Shown: positions 17,799-26,642 of the stretch, piece by piece | Numbering within the stretch: the stretch's first letter is position 1 | Layout: each line of letters opens with the position of its first letter | From: UBA2970 sp965221075 | GTDB lineage: Bacteria > Verrucomicrobiota > Verrucomicrobiia > Limisphaerales > AAA164-E04 | Direction: 5' to 3' | Length of the DNA stretch: 64,000 bases | Assembly (NCBI GenBank): GCA_965221075.1 | Contig: OZ244865.1 | Coordinates: 62,001-126,000, forward strand | The notes under the pieces: model-generated | What the model saw: the letters and a program-made list of their open reading frames with translations, nothing else | Database searches by the model: none | What the model was told of the DNA's origin: nothing | Translations under genes and position numbers: made by a program

Positions 17799-19337
17799 GG
17801 CCTCTACTGAAAATCGTGCGGGTTGATGCTGTCCAGACAGCCGTGGCTGGCACTAGCCATGGCAACTCGGCTCCAGAGGCACAGACAGGCTGCGCCATAT
17901 GGTTTGGCTCCATTATTCTACCCCATGTGGTCCCGGGGATGCCGGGGGCAGCGTCCCCTGCAGCAAGAGGGCCAGTGGCCTCGGCTTCAGCGGAACGCTG
18001 AGGGGGCATCTGTCCCCTGGACAGCACAGCCATGCGCAGGATTGCTCCATTAATCGGAACGTCCCGCGTTCGGATGCCGTCGAGGTTCCGGACAATCGGC
18101 CGGAGCGCCGATGGCGGGCGTTCGACCGGCATAGCGGGATCTTGACGCCCCAGCGCCGGCGAACACACCGAGGCCGGGCGCAAGCTGATCGTGCGTGTCG
18201 GTTGCCGCCGGGGTGCGCGCTTTGCGCATGGCGATGCCGGGTGCGTCCATCCGGTGCATGGCACGCTGACCAGGAACTTCCGCCACCCGAGCTTCTTCCA
18301 GCACGAGTGCGAACTCGTGGCCCGCGTTCCGCGCGTGCGCCTGCCGGACGGGCGAGCGGCGCTGGTGGAGCCGGCCTGGGCGGGCCGTCGCTCCGGCTTC
18401 ACGCTCCTCTTCGAGGCGCTTGTTGCCGCCCTGTGCCAGCAGATGTCCTTTGCGGCGGCAGCGAGGCTGTCGCCGCAAAGGGCCCAGCCGATCTGCGCAT
18501 GCTGAGTCTACATGGCCGTCGCACAGACCAAACTCTCCGAAACCAGAGCCGTTGCCATCGACGAAACCTCCGGGCGCGCGGGCACGGCTACGCCGCCGTC
18601 GCTGCAGACGCCGACGCACGCCGCGTCGTCTTCGTCGGCAAGGGGCGCAGCGCCAGGACCGTCGGAGAGTTCGACGACGCGCTGGCTGCGCACGGCGGCG
18701 ACCCCAAGGCGGTCGGATCGGTCTCCATCGACATGTCGCACGCCTTCATCCGCGGCGTCGCCGAGCATCTGCCCAACGCAGGGATCACCTTCGGCAAGTT
18801 CCACGCAGTTGCCCAAGCCTCCAAGGCGCTCGACACGACCCGGCGCATCGAACAGCGGCTCGCCCCGGAGCTCAAGGGCCTGAGATGGACGCTGCTCAAG
18901 GATCCTGGCCGTCTCGGTCCCGTTCAGCCGGCCGGCCTCGACTCGCTCCTGGCCAACCTCGCCGGCGAGCGCACCGCGCGGGCCCGGATGTACCGGGAGC
19001 AGCTGCGGGAGATCCTCGACCGCAAGCAGATCCCCGAAGCCGGGGGCATGCTCCACCAATGGCACTCCAGCGTGAACCGCTCCAAGGCCGAGCCCATGAA
19101 GGCCGTCGCCAGGATGATCCGGAAGCGCATCCACGGAATCGCAGCCTGGGCCGGAACCCTCCGCACCAACGGCTTCATCGAGGTGATCAACGGACTGTTC
19201 CAGTCCGCCAAGCGACGCGCCAGAGGCTGCCGCTGCTTCGAGACCATCCGCACCGTCTTCTTCCTCATCGCTGGAACGCTCGACTTCGCCAAGTCCAGCC
19301 CCCATGCCGCTTGACCCGCAAGTTTTTCGGCAGAGCC
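17799..19337 (+). mobile_element. Decayed ISL3-type insertion sequence
   Basis: The ends are imperfect inverted repeats. GGCCTCTACTGAAAATCG at 17799 resembles the reverse complement of the sequence ending at 19337 (GGCTCTGCCGAAAAACTTG), both followed by a GCGGGT motif. The body is about 1.54 kb, a usual size for ISL3 elements, and contains a frameshifted ISL3 transposase. The 8-base flanks (17791-17798 and 19338-19345) do not match, so the target duplication has been lost or one end is misplaced. Confidence 0.65.
18155..19314 (+). pseudogene. ISL3-family transposase, frameshifted
   Basis: Homology is spread over two frames. The first part (HGTLTRNFRHPSFFQHECEL, VARVPRVRLPDG, RSGFTLLFEALVAALCQQM) matches the ISL3 zinc-binding and HTH region. 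It is followed by a shift near 18490, then AVAQTKLSETRAVAIDETSG containing the first catalytic Asp, and another shift near 18575. The rest is continuous from HGYAAVAADADARRVVFVGK through SIDMSHAFIRGVAEHLPNAG to KRRARGCRCFETIRTVFFLI. No intact reading frame remains, so the element cannot move by itself. The usual N-terminal residues before about 18155 are blocked by a stop codon. Confidence 0.8.
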
Positions 19338-19763
19338 TGATTTTCTTGGACGCCGTGGAGCCCGTTCGAGCCTCGCCGTTGCGGCACGCCCGGTGCTGTC
19401 TTCGACCGGGAACACAGTCTCGGCACTCCGGACGATATCCATTTCGACTCCCGATAGCCCCGAACACACGCGCCGCTGCCGACGCTTCGTCTCCGCCCTC
19501 TCGAACGGCGGCGCACGGCTCTCCGGGAAACGCGGACTGGCTCATCCTTCGTTCCAGAAGACTTCCGCCTCCTGTCCGGCCGCCGGCCAGCCTGGCGCAC
19601 GTTCCCTCCGGGTTCTCGAGAAGGAACGGCGACCGGGCGGCTCCTCCCGGCGGATCCCGCAAGCAGGATCGGGGGGGCGAACTTGAACAGCGATTCCTGG
19701 AGGCGGTAGGATGGCTATGGGAATGGACGGAGCGGCGGGAGAAACGGACGGAGCGGCGGGGCG
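19338..19763. other. Spacer with pabB promoter at its end
   Basis: There is no gene in these 426 bases. The final 80 bases carry a likely promoter (19683-19712). A short direct repeat, GGACGGAGCGGCGGG, occurs twice just before the pabB start, within 19735-19770. Confidence 0.5.
19683..19712 (+). promoter_or_regulatory. Likely sigma-70 promoter of pabB
   Basis: TTGAAC at 19683-19688 and TAGGAT at 19707-19712 are separated by 18 bases, with the pabB ATG about 50 bases downstream. Confidence 0.5.
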
Positions 19764-21155
19764 ATGCGCACCCTGATCCGGGAGATGCCCGCCGGACCGG
19801 GCCCGCTGGCCCTGGCCCAGGGCCTGGGCCGCCAGCCGGGAGTCGCCCTGCTCCATTCCGCCCTCCCCTCCTCGGACGAGAGCCGCTTCTCCTTCCTGGC
19901 CTGCCGCCCCTTCGCCCGCCTGGAGGCCCGGGGCCACCTGTGCCGCCTGAGCGCAGGGAGCCGGACCGCGGTGCTCTACGCCAACCCCTGGCGTCTAGCC
20001 AGCTCCCTGATGCTCCGCTACGAGCTCCTGGAGGAGCGCGACCTGCCCTTTCCTCTGGGCGCGGCCATAGGCTTCTGGGGCTACGAGATGGGACGGATCG
20101 CGAGCGACTCCCCCTGGCCCGACCTCTCCCTTGGCTTCTACGACAGCCTCTGCGCCTTCGACCACCGCCTGGACCGCTGCTGGGCGGTCTCGACCGGGAT
20201 GCGCTTCGACGGCTCGCGCTGCGCGGGCCTGGCCCGCCGCCGCATGGAGTCCTGGCGCCGCCGCATGGAGGAGGATCCAGCGGAGGGGGGCCCTAGGGAA
20301 GAGTTCTGGACGGGCCCGGCCCGGAGCAGCCTCCAGGAGGAAGGCTTCCTGCGCAGGGTGGAGCGGGCCCTCGGCTACATCGGGGCGGGCGACATCTACC
20401 AGGTGAACCTCTCGCGCCGCATCGAACTCCCCTTCGGCGGGGACCCCATGGACCTGTACTCCCGGCTGGCGGAGGTCTCGCCGGCCCCCTTCTCGGCCTG
20501 GCTGGACTGCGGGGAAACCGCGCTCGCCAGCGCCTCGCCCGAGTCCTTCCTGAGGATGGCCGGACGCCACGTCCGGACCCGGCCGATCAAGGGGACCCGG
20601 CCCCGGCATGCCGATCCCCGGAGGGACGCCCTCCTGGCCCGGGAGCTGGAGCGCAGCCCCAAGGAGCGGGCCGAGCTGGTGATGATCACCGACCTGATGC
20701 GCAGCGATCTGGGGCGGATCTGCGAGTACGGCTCGGTGGAGGCGCCCTCCTCCTTCGCCCTGGAGTCCTTCCCCCAGGTCCACCACCAGGTGGCCACCGT
20801 CGAGGGGATGCTCCGGGAGGGGACCAGCCACCTGGAGGCCCTGGAGGCATGCTTCCCGCCTGGCAGCGTCACCGGCGCGCCCAAGGCCAGGGCCATGGAG
20901 ATCATCGGCGAGCTGGAGCCGGTGGAGAGGGGACCCTACACCGGAGCGGTCGGCTACCTGGGCTTCAACCAGATCTCCCACCTCTCGGTGGCCATCCGCA
21001 CCGCCTTCCTCCGGGAGGGCCGGGCGTCCTTCTCCACCGGGGCCGGCATCGTGGCCGATTCCGATCCCCGGTCCGAATGGCGGGAGACGGAGGACAAGGC
21101 CTCGGGCTTCCTCCGGGCGGCGCGTTCCGAGGAAGCCCCCCTCCCGCAGGCGTGA
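19764..21155 (+). CDS. pabB: Aminodeoxychorismate synthase component I PabB
   Basis: This 463-residue chorismate-utilising enzyme makes 4-amino-4-deoxychorismate for folate synthesis, with a glutaminase partner. Family motifs are YQVNLSRRIELPF, ASPESFLRM, PIKGTRPR (the Lys of PIKGT distinguishes PabB from isochorismate synthases), SPKERAELVMITDLMRSDLG and PPGSVTGAPKARAMEII. The last part, YTGAVGYLGF and STGAGIVADSDP, completes the active site. The N-terminal domain is of normal length. Its stop overlaps the GTG start of pabC, as expected for consecutive steps. pabA is not in the window. Anthranilate synthase TrpE is the main alternative, but PIKGT and the pabC neighbour favour PabB. Confidence 0.92.
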   Translation: MRTLIREMPAGPGPLALAQGLGRQPGVALLHSALPSSDESRFSFLACRPFARLEARGHLCRLSAGSRTAVLYANPWRLASSLMLRYELLEERDLPFPLGAAIGFWGYEMGRIASDSPWPDLSLGFYDSLCAFDHRLDRCWAVSTGMRFDGSRCAGLARRRMESWRRRMEEDPAEGGPREEFWTGPARSSLQEEGFLRRVERALGYIGAGDIYQVNLSRRIELPFGGDPMDLYSRLAEVSPAPFSAWLDCGETALASASPESFLRMAGRHVRTRPIKGTRPRHADPRRDALLARELERSPKERAELVMITDLMRSDLGRICEYGSVEAPSSFALESFPQVHHQVATVEGMLREGTSHLEALEACFPPGSVTGAPKARAMEIIGELEPVERGPYTGAVGYLGFNQISHLSVAIRTAFLREGRASFSTGAGIVADSDPRSEWRETEDKASGFLRAARSEEAPLPQA

Positions 21156-21991
21156 ACACCGCCTACGTCAACGGGCGCTTCCTTCCCCTGGAGGTGGCCA
21201 CCGTCCCGGTGCTGGACCGGGGCTTCCTCTACGGGGACGGCTGCTTCGAGACGCTGCGCGTCGAGCAGGGGCGGCCCGGCTTCTGGCGGGAGCACCTGCG
21301 GCGCCTCTGGAGCACCCTGGAATGGCTGCGCATCCCCCCGCCACGCACCCCCGAGCAGCTCGCCATGCTGGTCGGGAGCCTGATCCGCCGCAACCGGTCC
21401 GGCCAGTCGCTGCTCCGCCTGCAAGTGACGCGGGGGAAGGGGCCCCGCGGCGACTCGATCGGGAAGGCCCGCAGCCCCTCCCTGGCTCTCACCCAGCATC
21501 CGCTGCCCGAGCCGTCCCGGGGCCGGGCCCTGGCCCTGGCCAGCCTGCGCCTGGATCCCGCCTCGGGGCTGGGCGCCCGCAAGCTCTGCGGACGGGCCCT
21601 CTGGATCCTGGGGCGCGCCGAGGCCGAGGACGGGGGCGCCGACGAGCCCCTCTTCCTGACCTGCCAGGGGGAGGTGGCCTGCGCCGGCAGCGGCAACGTC
21701 TTCTGGCAGGAGCGGGACCGGCTCCACACCCCGCCCCTCTCCCTGGGCATCCTGCCGGGCATCACCCGGCAGGCGGTGATCGCCCTCTGCCGCCAGGAAG
21801 GCGTCCCCTGCGAGGAGACCCGGGCCGCTCCGCAGCGGATCCAGCAGGGCCGCGGAGCCTTCCTGACCCGGAGCAGCGAGGGGCTGGTGCCGGTGGCGTC
21901 CCTGGAGGGCCGGAGCCTGCCGCCCTGCCCCCTCCTGCAGCGCCTCAAGCCCGGATACGACCGCATCGCCCTGCAGACCCCCTTCCCCTGA
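21152..21991 (+). CDS. pabC: Class IV aminotransferase, PabC-like lyase
   Basis: This is a 279-residue fold-type IV PLP enzyme. Translation probably starts at the GTG that overlaps the pabB stop. Motifs are AYVNGRFLPLE, VLDRGFLYGDGCFETLRV, the PLP lysine (Lys144 in ARKLCGRALWIL), GGADEPLFLTCQGEV and LGILPGITRQAVI. Together with pabB it would release p-aminobenzoate and pyruvate from aminodeoxychorismate. One oddity: where E. coli PabC and branched-chain aminotransferases have a Glu contacting the PLP ring nitrogen (VTECCAANLFW), this protein reads VACAGSGNVFW, putting Cys177 there. That could alter activity or indicate a related transaminase. The context makes PabC the best call. Confidence 0.85.
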   Translation: MNTAYVNGRFLPLEVATVPVLDRGFLYGDGCFETLRVEQGRPGFWREHLRRLWSTLEWLRIPPPRTPEQLAMLVGSLIRRNRSGQSLLRLQVTRGKGPRGDSIGKARSPSLALTQHPLPEPSRGRALALASLRLDPASGLGARKLCGRALWILGRAEAEDGGADEPLFLTCQGEVACAGSGNVFWQERDRLHTPPLSLGILPGITRQAVIALCRQEGVPCEETRAAPQRIQQGRGAFLTRSSEGLVPVASLEGRSLPPCPLLQRLKPGYDRIALQTPFP

Positions 21992-21995
21992 AACC

Positions 21996-22565
21996 GTGAG
22001 GATCCTCGTCGCAATCACCGGAGCCAGCGGAGCCCTCTACGCCCAGCGCCTGCTGGACCGGCTCGACCCGGACCGGCTCGAGGTCCACCTGATCCTCTCC
22101 CGCTACGCCCGGCAGGTGGTGCAGCAGGAGCTGGACCAGGGGCTGGCGCTGGCTCCCGGAGTGGTGCAGCACTCGATCCGCTCCATGAACGCCCCCTTCG
22201 CCAGCGGCTCCAACCCCTTCGACGCCATGGTGGCGATCCCCTGCAGCATGGGCACCCTCGGGCGCATCGCCCAGGGGCTGGGAAGCGACCTGATCCTCAG
22301 GGCCGCCGACGTGATGCTCAAGGAGGGCAGGAAGCTGATCCTGGTTCCCCGAGAGACGCCCTACAGCCTGATCCACGTCCGAAACATGGAGCAGCTGCTC
22401 CTGGCCGGGGCCACGCTGATCCCGGCCAGCCCCTCCTTCTACTCCCGCCCGGCCTCCATTGCCCAGCTGGCGGACACGGTGGTGGCCCGGGTGCTCGACC
22501 ACCTGGGACTGCCCCCGGACTGGGCCCCACGATGGAAGGATCGGGAGGGGGAGTCCCCTGCCTGA
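21996..22565 (+). CDS. ubiX: Flavin prenyltransferase UbiX
   Basis: UbiX prenylates FMN to make the cofactor of UbiD-type decarboxylases in quinone synthesis. The 189-residue protein has the N-terminal ITGASGALYAQRLLD, the PFASGSNPFDAMVAIPCSMGT segment around the FMN phosphate, and the C-terminal KLILVPRETPYSLIHVRNM plus PSFYSRP, all typical. The start is GTG, four bases after the pabC stop, so it is cotranscribed with pabBC. No ubiD is seen. Together with ubiE at 3661 it hints at menaquinone synthesis, but the genes are far apart. Confidence 0.92.
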   Translation: MRILVAITGASGALYAQRLLDRLDPDRLEVHLILSRYARQVVQQELDQGLALAPGVVQHSIRSMNAPFASGSNPFDAMVAIPCSMGTLGRIAQGLGSDLILRAADVMLKEGRKLILVPRETPYSLIHVRNMEQLLLAGATLIPASPSFYSRPASIAQLADTVVARVLDHLGLPPDWAPRWKDREGESPA

Positions 22566-22812
22566 CCGGACATGGGCCGGCCGGGCCCGCTCCAGAGGGC
22601 CCCAGCCGACCGGGATCCGGCCGCCACGGCCGAAGCGGTCCGGACGGCTCCCGGAGGGAACGCCTCCCCGGGCGGGGAAGCGGACAGGGAAGGCTCTCCC
22701 GGCGCAGGCGGCCGAGGCGCGGGGCGGGCAGAAGAGCCGGGCTGCCGTGGAAGGACATCCAGGGACAGCCCCGATGCTTCGGGCATCGCCATCGCCCCGC
22801 CGGGCCGGCGCG

Positions 22813-24855
22813 TCAGGAAGAGGAGGGAGAGCCGATCCCGAGGGACTCCAGGAACGGAGCCAGGGAGCGGGGCCGGCCCAGGAAGCGCTCGACGGACTGG
22901 ACTGGATCGCGGGAGTCGCCCACTTCCAGGATCTCCTCCCGCAGGCGGCGCCCCAGCGCGGGATCGCGCCGCGCCCGGGAGCTCCCGCCGAAGACGGTGT
23001 CGAGGTCGGCCACGATGGCGTCGGACCAGGCGTAGCCGTAGTAGCCGGCGTCGTAGCCGTTGAGATGCCCGAATCCGGCCACGAAGGCGCCGCCGGGGGG
23101 AGGCGGCAGGAAGATGCGGGAGAGGATCTCCCTGGAGAGCGCCAGCGGATCGGCGGGCGCCTCGGGGCCGTGGAAGGCCAGATCGAGAAGGCCGAAGGCC
23201 GCCTGCCGGCGGTAGTGGGTGCCCACCGAGGCCAGGCGGGCCCGGTGCAGCCGTTCTATGGTTCCGGGCTCCATGGGACGGCCCGGCTCCCTCCAGTGGG
23301 CCGCGAAGCCCTCCAGCGTCTCCTGGTCCCAGGCCCAGCGCTCCATCAGCTGCGAGGGCACTTCGACGAAGTCGCGGGGCACCGAGGTCCCGGAGAACTC
23401 CGAGAACTCGCTCCTGGCCAGCAGCGAGTGCAGAGCGTGCCCGAACTCGTGGAACAGGGTGAGCACCTCGTCGTGGGAGAGCAGCGAGGGGCGGCCGGAG
23501 GAGGGCGGGGGGAAGTTGCAGACCAGAGCCGCGCAGGGGCACTGGTAGCCGCCCCCGGAGAGGCGCCGCCCCCCGATCAGGCCGAACTGGGCGAAGTGGC
23601 GGAACTTCCCCTCCCGGGGGAACATGTCCAGGTAGAGGACGCCCAGGGGGGGGCCGCCGGCATCGGACACCAGCCAGGCCTCCACCCCCTCCGCCCAGCT
23701 GGGCGCCCCGGCCAGGGGGGCCGCCTCCAGGGAGAATAGCTGCTCGGCCAGCGAGAACAGCCCGTCCCGGACCGCTTCGTAGGGGAACCAGGCCCGCAGA
23801 GCCTCCTTGTCCACGTCGAGCCTCTCCCTGACTTCCCGGCGGGCGTAGTAGCGCCAGTCCCAGGACCGGACGGCCGCTCCGGGATCCCCGGAGTCGGCGG
23901 CCTTCATCCGGCGCCACCCCTCCAGCTCCTGGCGGAACTTCCCCTCCAGGCCCGAGGAGAGCTCCTTCAGGAAGCCCGCGGCGGCCTCGCCGCGGCCGGC
24001 CATGCGCACTTCGGTGCGGTAGTCGGCCCAGGAGGCGTATCCCAGGCGGCCGGCGATCTCCCGCCTCAGGCGCAGCATCCGCCCGAGGATCCCGATGTTG
24101 CTGCCTGCGGCCAGCCCGTGGCGGGCCTCCTCCATCCGGCGTCGGGAGTCCTCGCGGCGGGCGTTCTCCATCACCGCCAGGTAGTGCCAGGCGATCTCGG
24201 CGCGGACCCGGTAGCGGCCCTCCCCGTCGCGCAGGGACTCCTGGGCCAGGAAGGCCTCCGGCACTCCCTCGAGCTCCTCGGCGGCGTACTCCACCACCGC
24301 CGTCGCCCGGGTGATGTTGGCGTCGAAGTCGGTGCCCGCCGCGGCCAGCTGCTTGCGGAGGGCCTCCACCTTCCCGCGCTCCCCGGGAGGGAGGCCGAGC
24401 CCGGCCCGGCGGTAGCTGCGCAGGACATGCTCCAGCAGCCGCTTCCGCTCCCCCTCCAGGGCCGGTCCGCTCTCGGCGTAGGCCCCGATGGCGCGGTAGA
24501 CGTCCTCGCGGTACTCCAGGGAGACGGCCCAGTCCTGGTAGCGCTTGATCAGGTCCCTGGCCCTGTCGCGCAGGGCGGGATCGGGGGAGGCCTCCTGGAG
24601 CAGGTGGATGCGGGCGGCCACCTGGCCGGTATCGTGCCCCACCCGGTCCAGCGCTCCGAGGGAGCTGTCGAAGTCCAGGGAGCCCCGCTTGCGGGAGACC
24701 AGCCCGTCGAGCTGCCGGCCGGCCTCGGCAAGGGCCTCCTCCAGGGCCCCGCCGAGGCGATCGGGATCGGTCTCGAAGGAGGGAAGCTGCAGCCGCCGTC
24801 CCGCTCTCCGGGCCCGGCCGGCCGCCCGCTCCAGATCCTGGGGTTCTCTCGCCAT
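22813..24855 (-). CDS. M3-family zinc oligopeptidase (PrlC/Dcp type)
   Basis: The 680-residue metallopeptidase has the HEFGHALH zinc motif near residue 467 and the downstream glutamate in FVEVPSQLMERWAWD, both diagnostic of the M3 thimet/oligopeptidase A family. The fragment GVLYLDMFPREGKFRHFAQF and the substrate-binding tyrosine segment GHLNGYDAGYYGYAWSDAI near the C-terminus also match. There is no signal peptide, so it is probably cytoplasmic and degrades oligopeptides, possibly including cleaved signal peptides. The ATG at 24855 is preferred to an upstream TTG at 24906 because the intervening codons look non-coding. It converges with ubiX across a spacer of about 250 bases. Confidence 0.88.
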   Translation of the reverse strand: MAREPQDLERAAGRARRAGRRLQLPSFETDPDRLGGALEEALAEAGRQLDGLVSRKRGSLDFDSSLGALDRVGHDTGQVAARIHLLQEASPDPALRDRARDLIKRYQDWAVSLEYREDVYRAIGAYAESGPALEGERKRLLEHVLRSYRRAGLGLPPGERGKVEALRKQLAAAGTDFDANITRATAVVEYAAEELEGVPEAFLAQESLRDGEGRYRVRAEIAWHYLAVMENARREDSRRRMEEARHGLAAGSNIGILGRMLRLRREIAGRLGYASWADYRTEVRMAGRGEAAAGFLKELSSGLEGKFRQELEGWRRMKAADSGDPGAAVRSWDWRYYARREVRERLDVDKEALRAWFPYEAVRDGLFSLAEQLFSLEAAPLAGAPSWAEGVEAWLVSDAGGPPLGVLYLDMFPREGKFRHFAQFGLIGGRRLSGGGYQCPCAALVCNFPPPSSGRPSLLSHDEVLTLFHEFGHALHSLLARSEFSEFSGTSVPRDFVEVPSQLMERWAWDQETLEGFAAHWREPGRPMEPGTIERLHRARLASVGTHYRRQAAFGLLDLAFHGPEAPADPLALSREILSRIFLPPPPGGAFVAGFGHLNGYDAGYYGYAWSDAIVADLDTVFGGSSRARRDPALGRRLREEILEVGDSRDPVQSVERFLGRPRSLAPFLESLGIGSPSSS

Positions 24856-25019
24856 CCGCGAAGGGAGGGGCAGTTCTAGCGGCTTGGAACGGATCGTCCA
24901 CGCCAATTCGGTTCCCGGGGGGCGACACGGGCCGCGCTCCCCGCGCCGGGAGCCGATCCGGAGCCGGATCCCGGAGGGCGGCGATCCAGGCTGGAAGGCA
25001 GGGGAGCGTTCCGGCGAGG

Positions 25020-26459
25020 ATGGGGACCTCCCCGATGAGATCCCTGCTGCCGATCCTCCTCTGCCTGCCGGGAGCGGTCCCGGCCCCTGCCGAAACGCCC
25101 AGCTTCGTGGTGATTCTCGCCGACGACCTGGGCTACGGCGACATCGGCCCCTTCGGCTCCGCCATCAACCGGACGCCCGCCCTGGACCGGATGGCCCGGG
25201 AGGGCATGCGCCTGACCTCCTTCTACATGGCGGCGCCGGTTTGCACCCCGTCCCGCGCCGCCCTCATGACCGGCTGCTACCCCATGCGGGTGGGCCTGGC
25301 CCGGGGCTCCCGCCACGCGGTGCTCTTCCCCGGGGACCCCCACGGCCTGCACCCCCAGGAGATCACGGTCGCCGAGGCGCTGCGCGACGCGGGATACGCG
25401 ACCGGCTGCTTCGGCAAGTGGCACCTGGGAGACCAGCCGGGATTCCTCCCCGTCGACCAGGGATTCGACACCTGGCGCGGCATCCCCTACTCCAACGACA
25501 TGTGGCCCCGGAACCGCAGCTGGCAGTTCCCTCCCCTCCCCCTGATGCGCGACCGGATGGTGGCCGCAACGGTGGACACCGGCCAGGAGCAGGCCGACCT
25601 GTGCCGGCGGTTCACCGAGGAGGCCGTCCGCTTCATCCGGCGGAACAGGGAGCGCCCCTTCTTCGCCTACCTTCCCCACGCCTTCGTGCACCATCCCCGC
25701 TTCGCCCGCCCCCGGTTCCTGGAGAGGGAGGGCGTTCCCGGGGACGAGACGCCGGAGCGGCGCGCCGCCCGCGCCCAGATCGAGGAGGTGGACTGGAGCG
25801 TCGGAGAGATCCTCCGCGCCCTGGAGGAATGCGGCCTCGCCTCGAAAACCCTGGTCCTGTTCGCCTCGGACAACGGAGGGGCCCGCGGCTGCGTCAACGC
25901 TCCCCTGCGCGGGGGCAAGGGGAGCACGTACGAAGGGGGCATGAGGGTCCCCGCCCTGGTCCGCTGGCCCGGCTCCGTCCCGGCGGGCTCCGAGTCCGGC
26001 GCCCTGCTCACCGCCATGGACATACTCCCCACCTTCGTCTCCCTGGCGCGGGGGAAGCTCCCGGCCGGCCGCATCCTCGACGGGAGGGACGTCTCCGAGG
26101 TGCTTCGGGGCGGGGCATTCAGCGATCCGGCTCCCCGGACCTTCTACTACTACCGCCAGAAGCAGCTTCGGGCGGTGCGCCACGGCCCCTGGAAGCTCCA
26201 TGCCGGCGGGGAGCTCTACCACCTGGAGGAGGATGCCGGGGAGCAGCGTAACCGGGCCGCCGGAGAAGCACAGGTGGTCCGGCGGCTCCAGGCCCTGCTG
26301 GAGGCGGCCCGCAAGGACCTGGGCGACGGGGAGCTGGAGGGAAGCGGCGTCCGCCCCCCAGGCGTCCGCTCCCATTCCCGCACCCTGCTGCCCCGGGCCG
26401 GAGCCCGTGGAGAGGCCGCCTACGCCCCCACCCTGAACCTGCCCCGCAGCGCCCGGTAG
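25020..26459 (+). CDS. Exported type I sulfatase
   Basis: The 479-residue protein begins with a signal peptide (SLLPILLCLPGAVPAPAE) followed by the metal-binding start FVVILADDLGYGDIG. The formylglycine motif is CTPSRAALMTG, with Cys75 as the residue to be converted. GKWHLG, PHAFVHHP and FASDNGGARG supply the other catalytic positions. S1-family sulfatases remove sulfate from polysaccharides or small esters, and are abundant in PVC bacteria that degrade marine or mucin glycans. The substrate cannot be predicted here. The neighbours are other exported proteins, but none is a glycosidase. The C-terminal 60 residues are less conserved. Confidence 0.9.
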   Translation: MGTSPMRSLLPILLCLPGAVPAPAETPSFVVILADDLGYGDIGPFGSAINRTPALDRMAREGMRLTSFYMAAPVCTPSRAALMTGCYPMRVGLARGSRHAVLFPGDPHGLHPQEITVAEALRDAGYATGCFGKWHLGDQPGFLPVDQGFDTWRGIPYSNDMWPRNRSWQFPPLPLMRDRMVAATVDTGQEQADLCRRFTEEAVRFIRRNRERPFFAYLPHAFVHHPRFARPRFLEREGVPGDETPERRAARAQIEEVDWSVGEILRALEECGLASKTLVLFASDNGGARGCVNAPLRGGKGSTYEGGMRVPALVRWPGSVPAGSESGALLTAMDILPTFVSLARGKLPAGRILDGRDVSEVLRGGAFSDPAPRTFYYYRQKQLRAVRHGPWKLHAGGELYHLEEDAGEQRNRAAGEAQVVRRLQALLEAARKDLGDGELEGSGVRPPGVRSHSRTLLPRAGARGEAAYAPTLNLPRSAR

Positions 26460-26492
26460 TCCTTCCAGCAGCGAGGCTCTCCCGGCCGGATG

Positions 26493-26530
26493 GATCTTCC
26501 GGGCCCGGAGGGATCTTCCGGGCCCGGAGG
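26493..26530 (+). repeat. Two tandem 19-bp repeats
   Basis: GATCTTCCGGGCCCGGAGG occurs at 26493-26511 and 26512-26530, directly after the sulfatase gene. Each unit contains the palindrome CCGGGCCCGG and could fold; there is no T-run. Confidence 0.7.
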
Positions 26531-26585
26531 GCGCCCTGAGGGCGTCGCGGCGGAAGCAGGAGGCCCCGGAATGCGGATTATGGCC

Positions 26586-26613
26586 TTGACCGGCGGAGGC
26601 CGGATCCTAGCCT
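26586..26613 (+). promoter_or_regulatory. Promoter of first LamG gene
   Basis: TTGACC and TAGCCT are 16 bases apart, about 30 bases before the ATG at 26643. The paralogue at 28948 keeps both boxes and the spacing (28889-28916), including the G+C-rich spacer, which supports function. Confidence 0.55.
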
Positions 26614-26642
26614 TCCCGCGTCCCCCTTCCGTAGCACCTGCG

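Noticed and set aside
17940..18035. GGGGGCA-TCCCC stems as a separate REP element
   Set aside because: The two short palindromes lie inside the ISL3-type element and no further copies were noticed.
26493..26530. Tandem 19-bp repeats as a CRISPR array
   Set aside because: Only two adjacent units, no spacers and no cas genes anywhere in the window.
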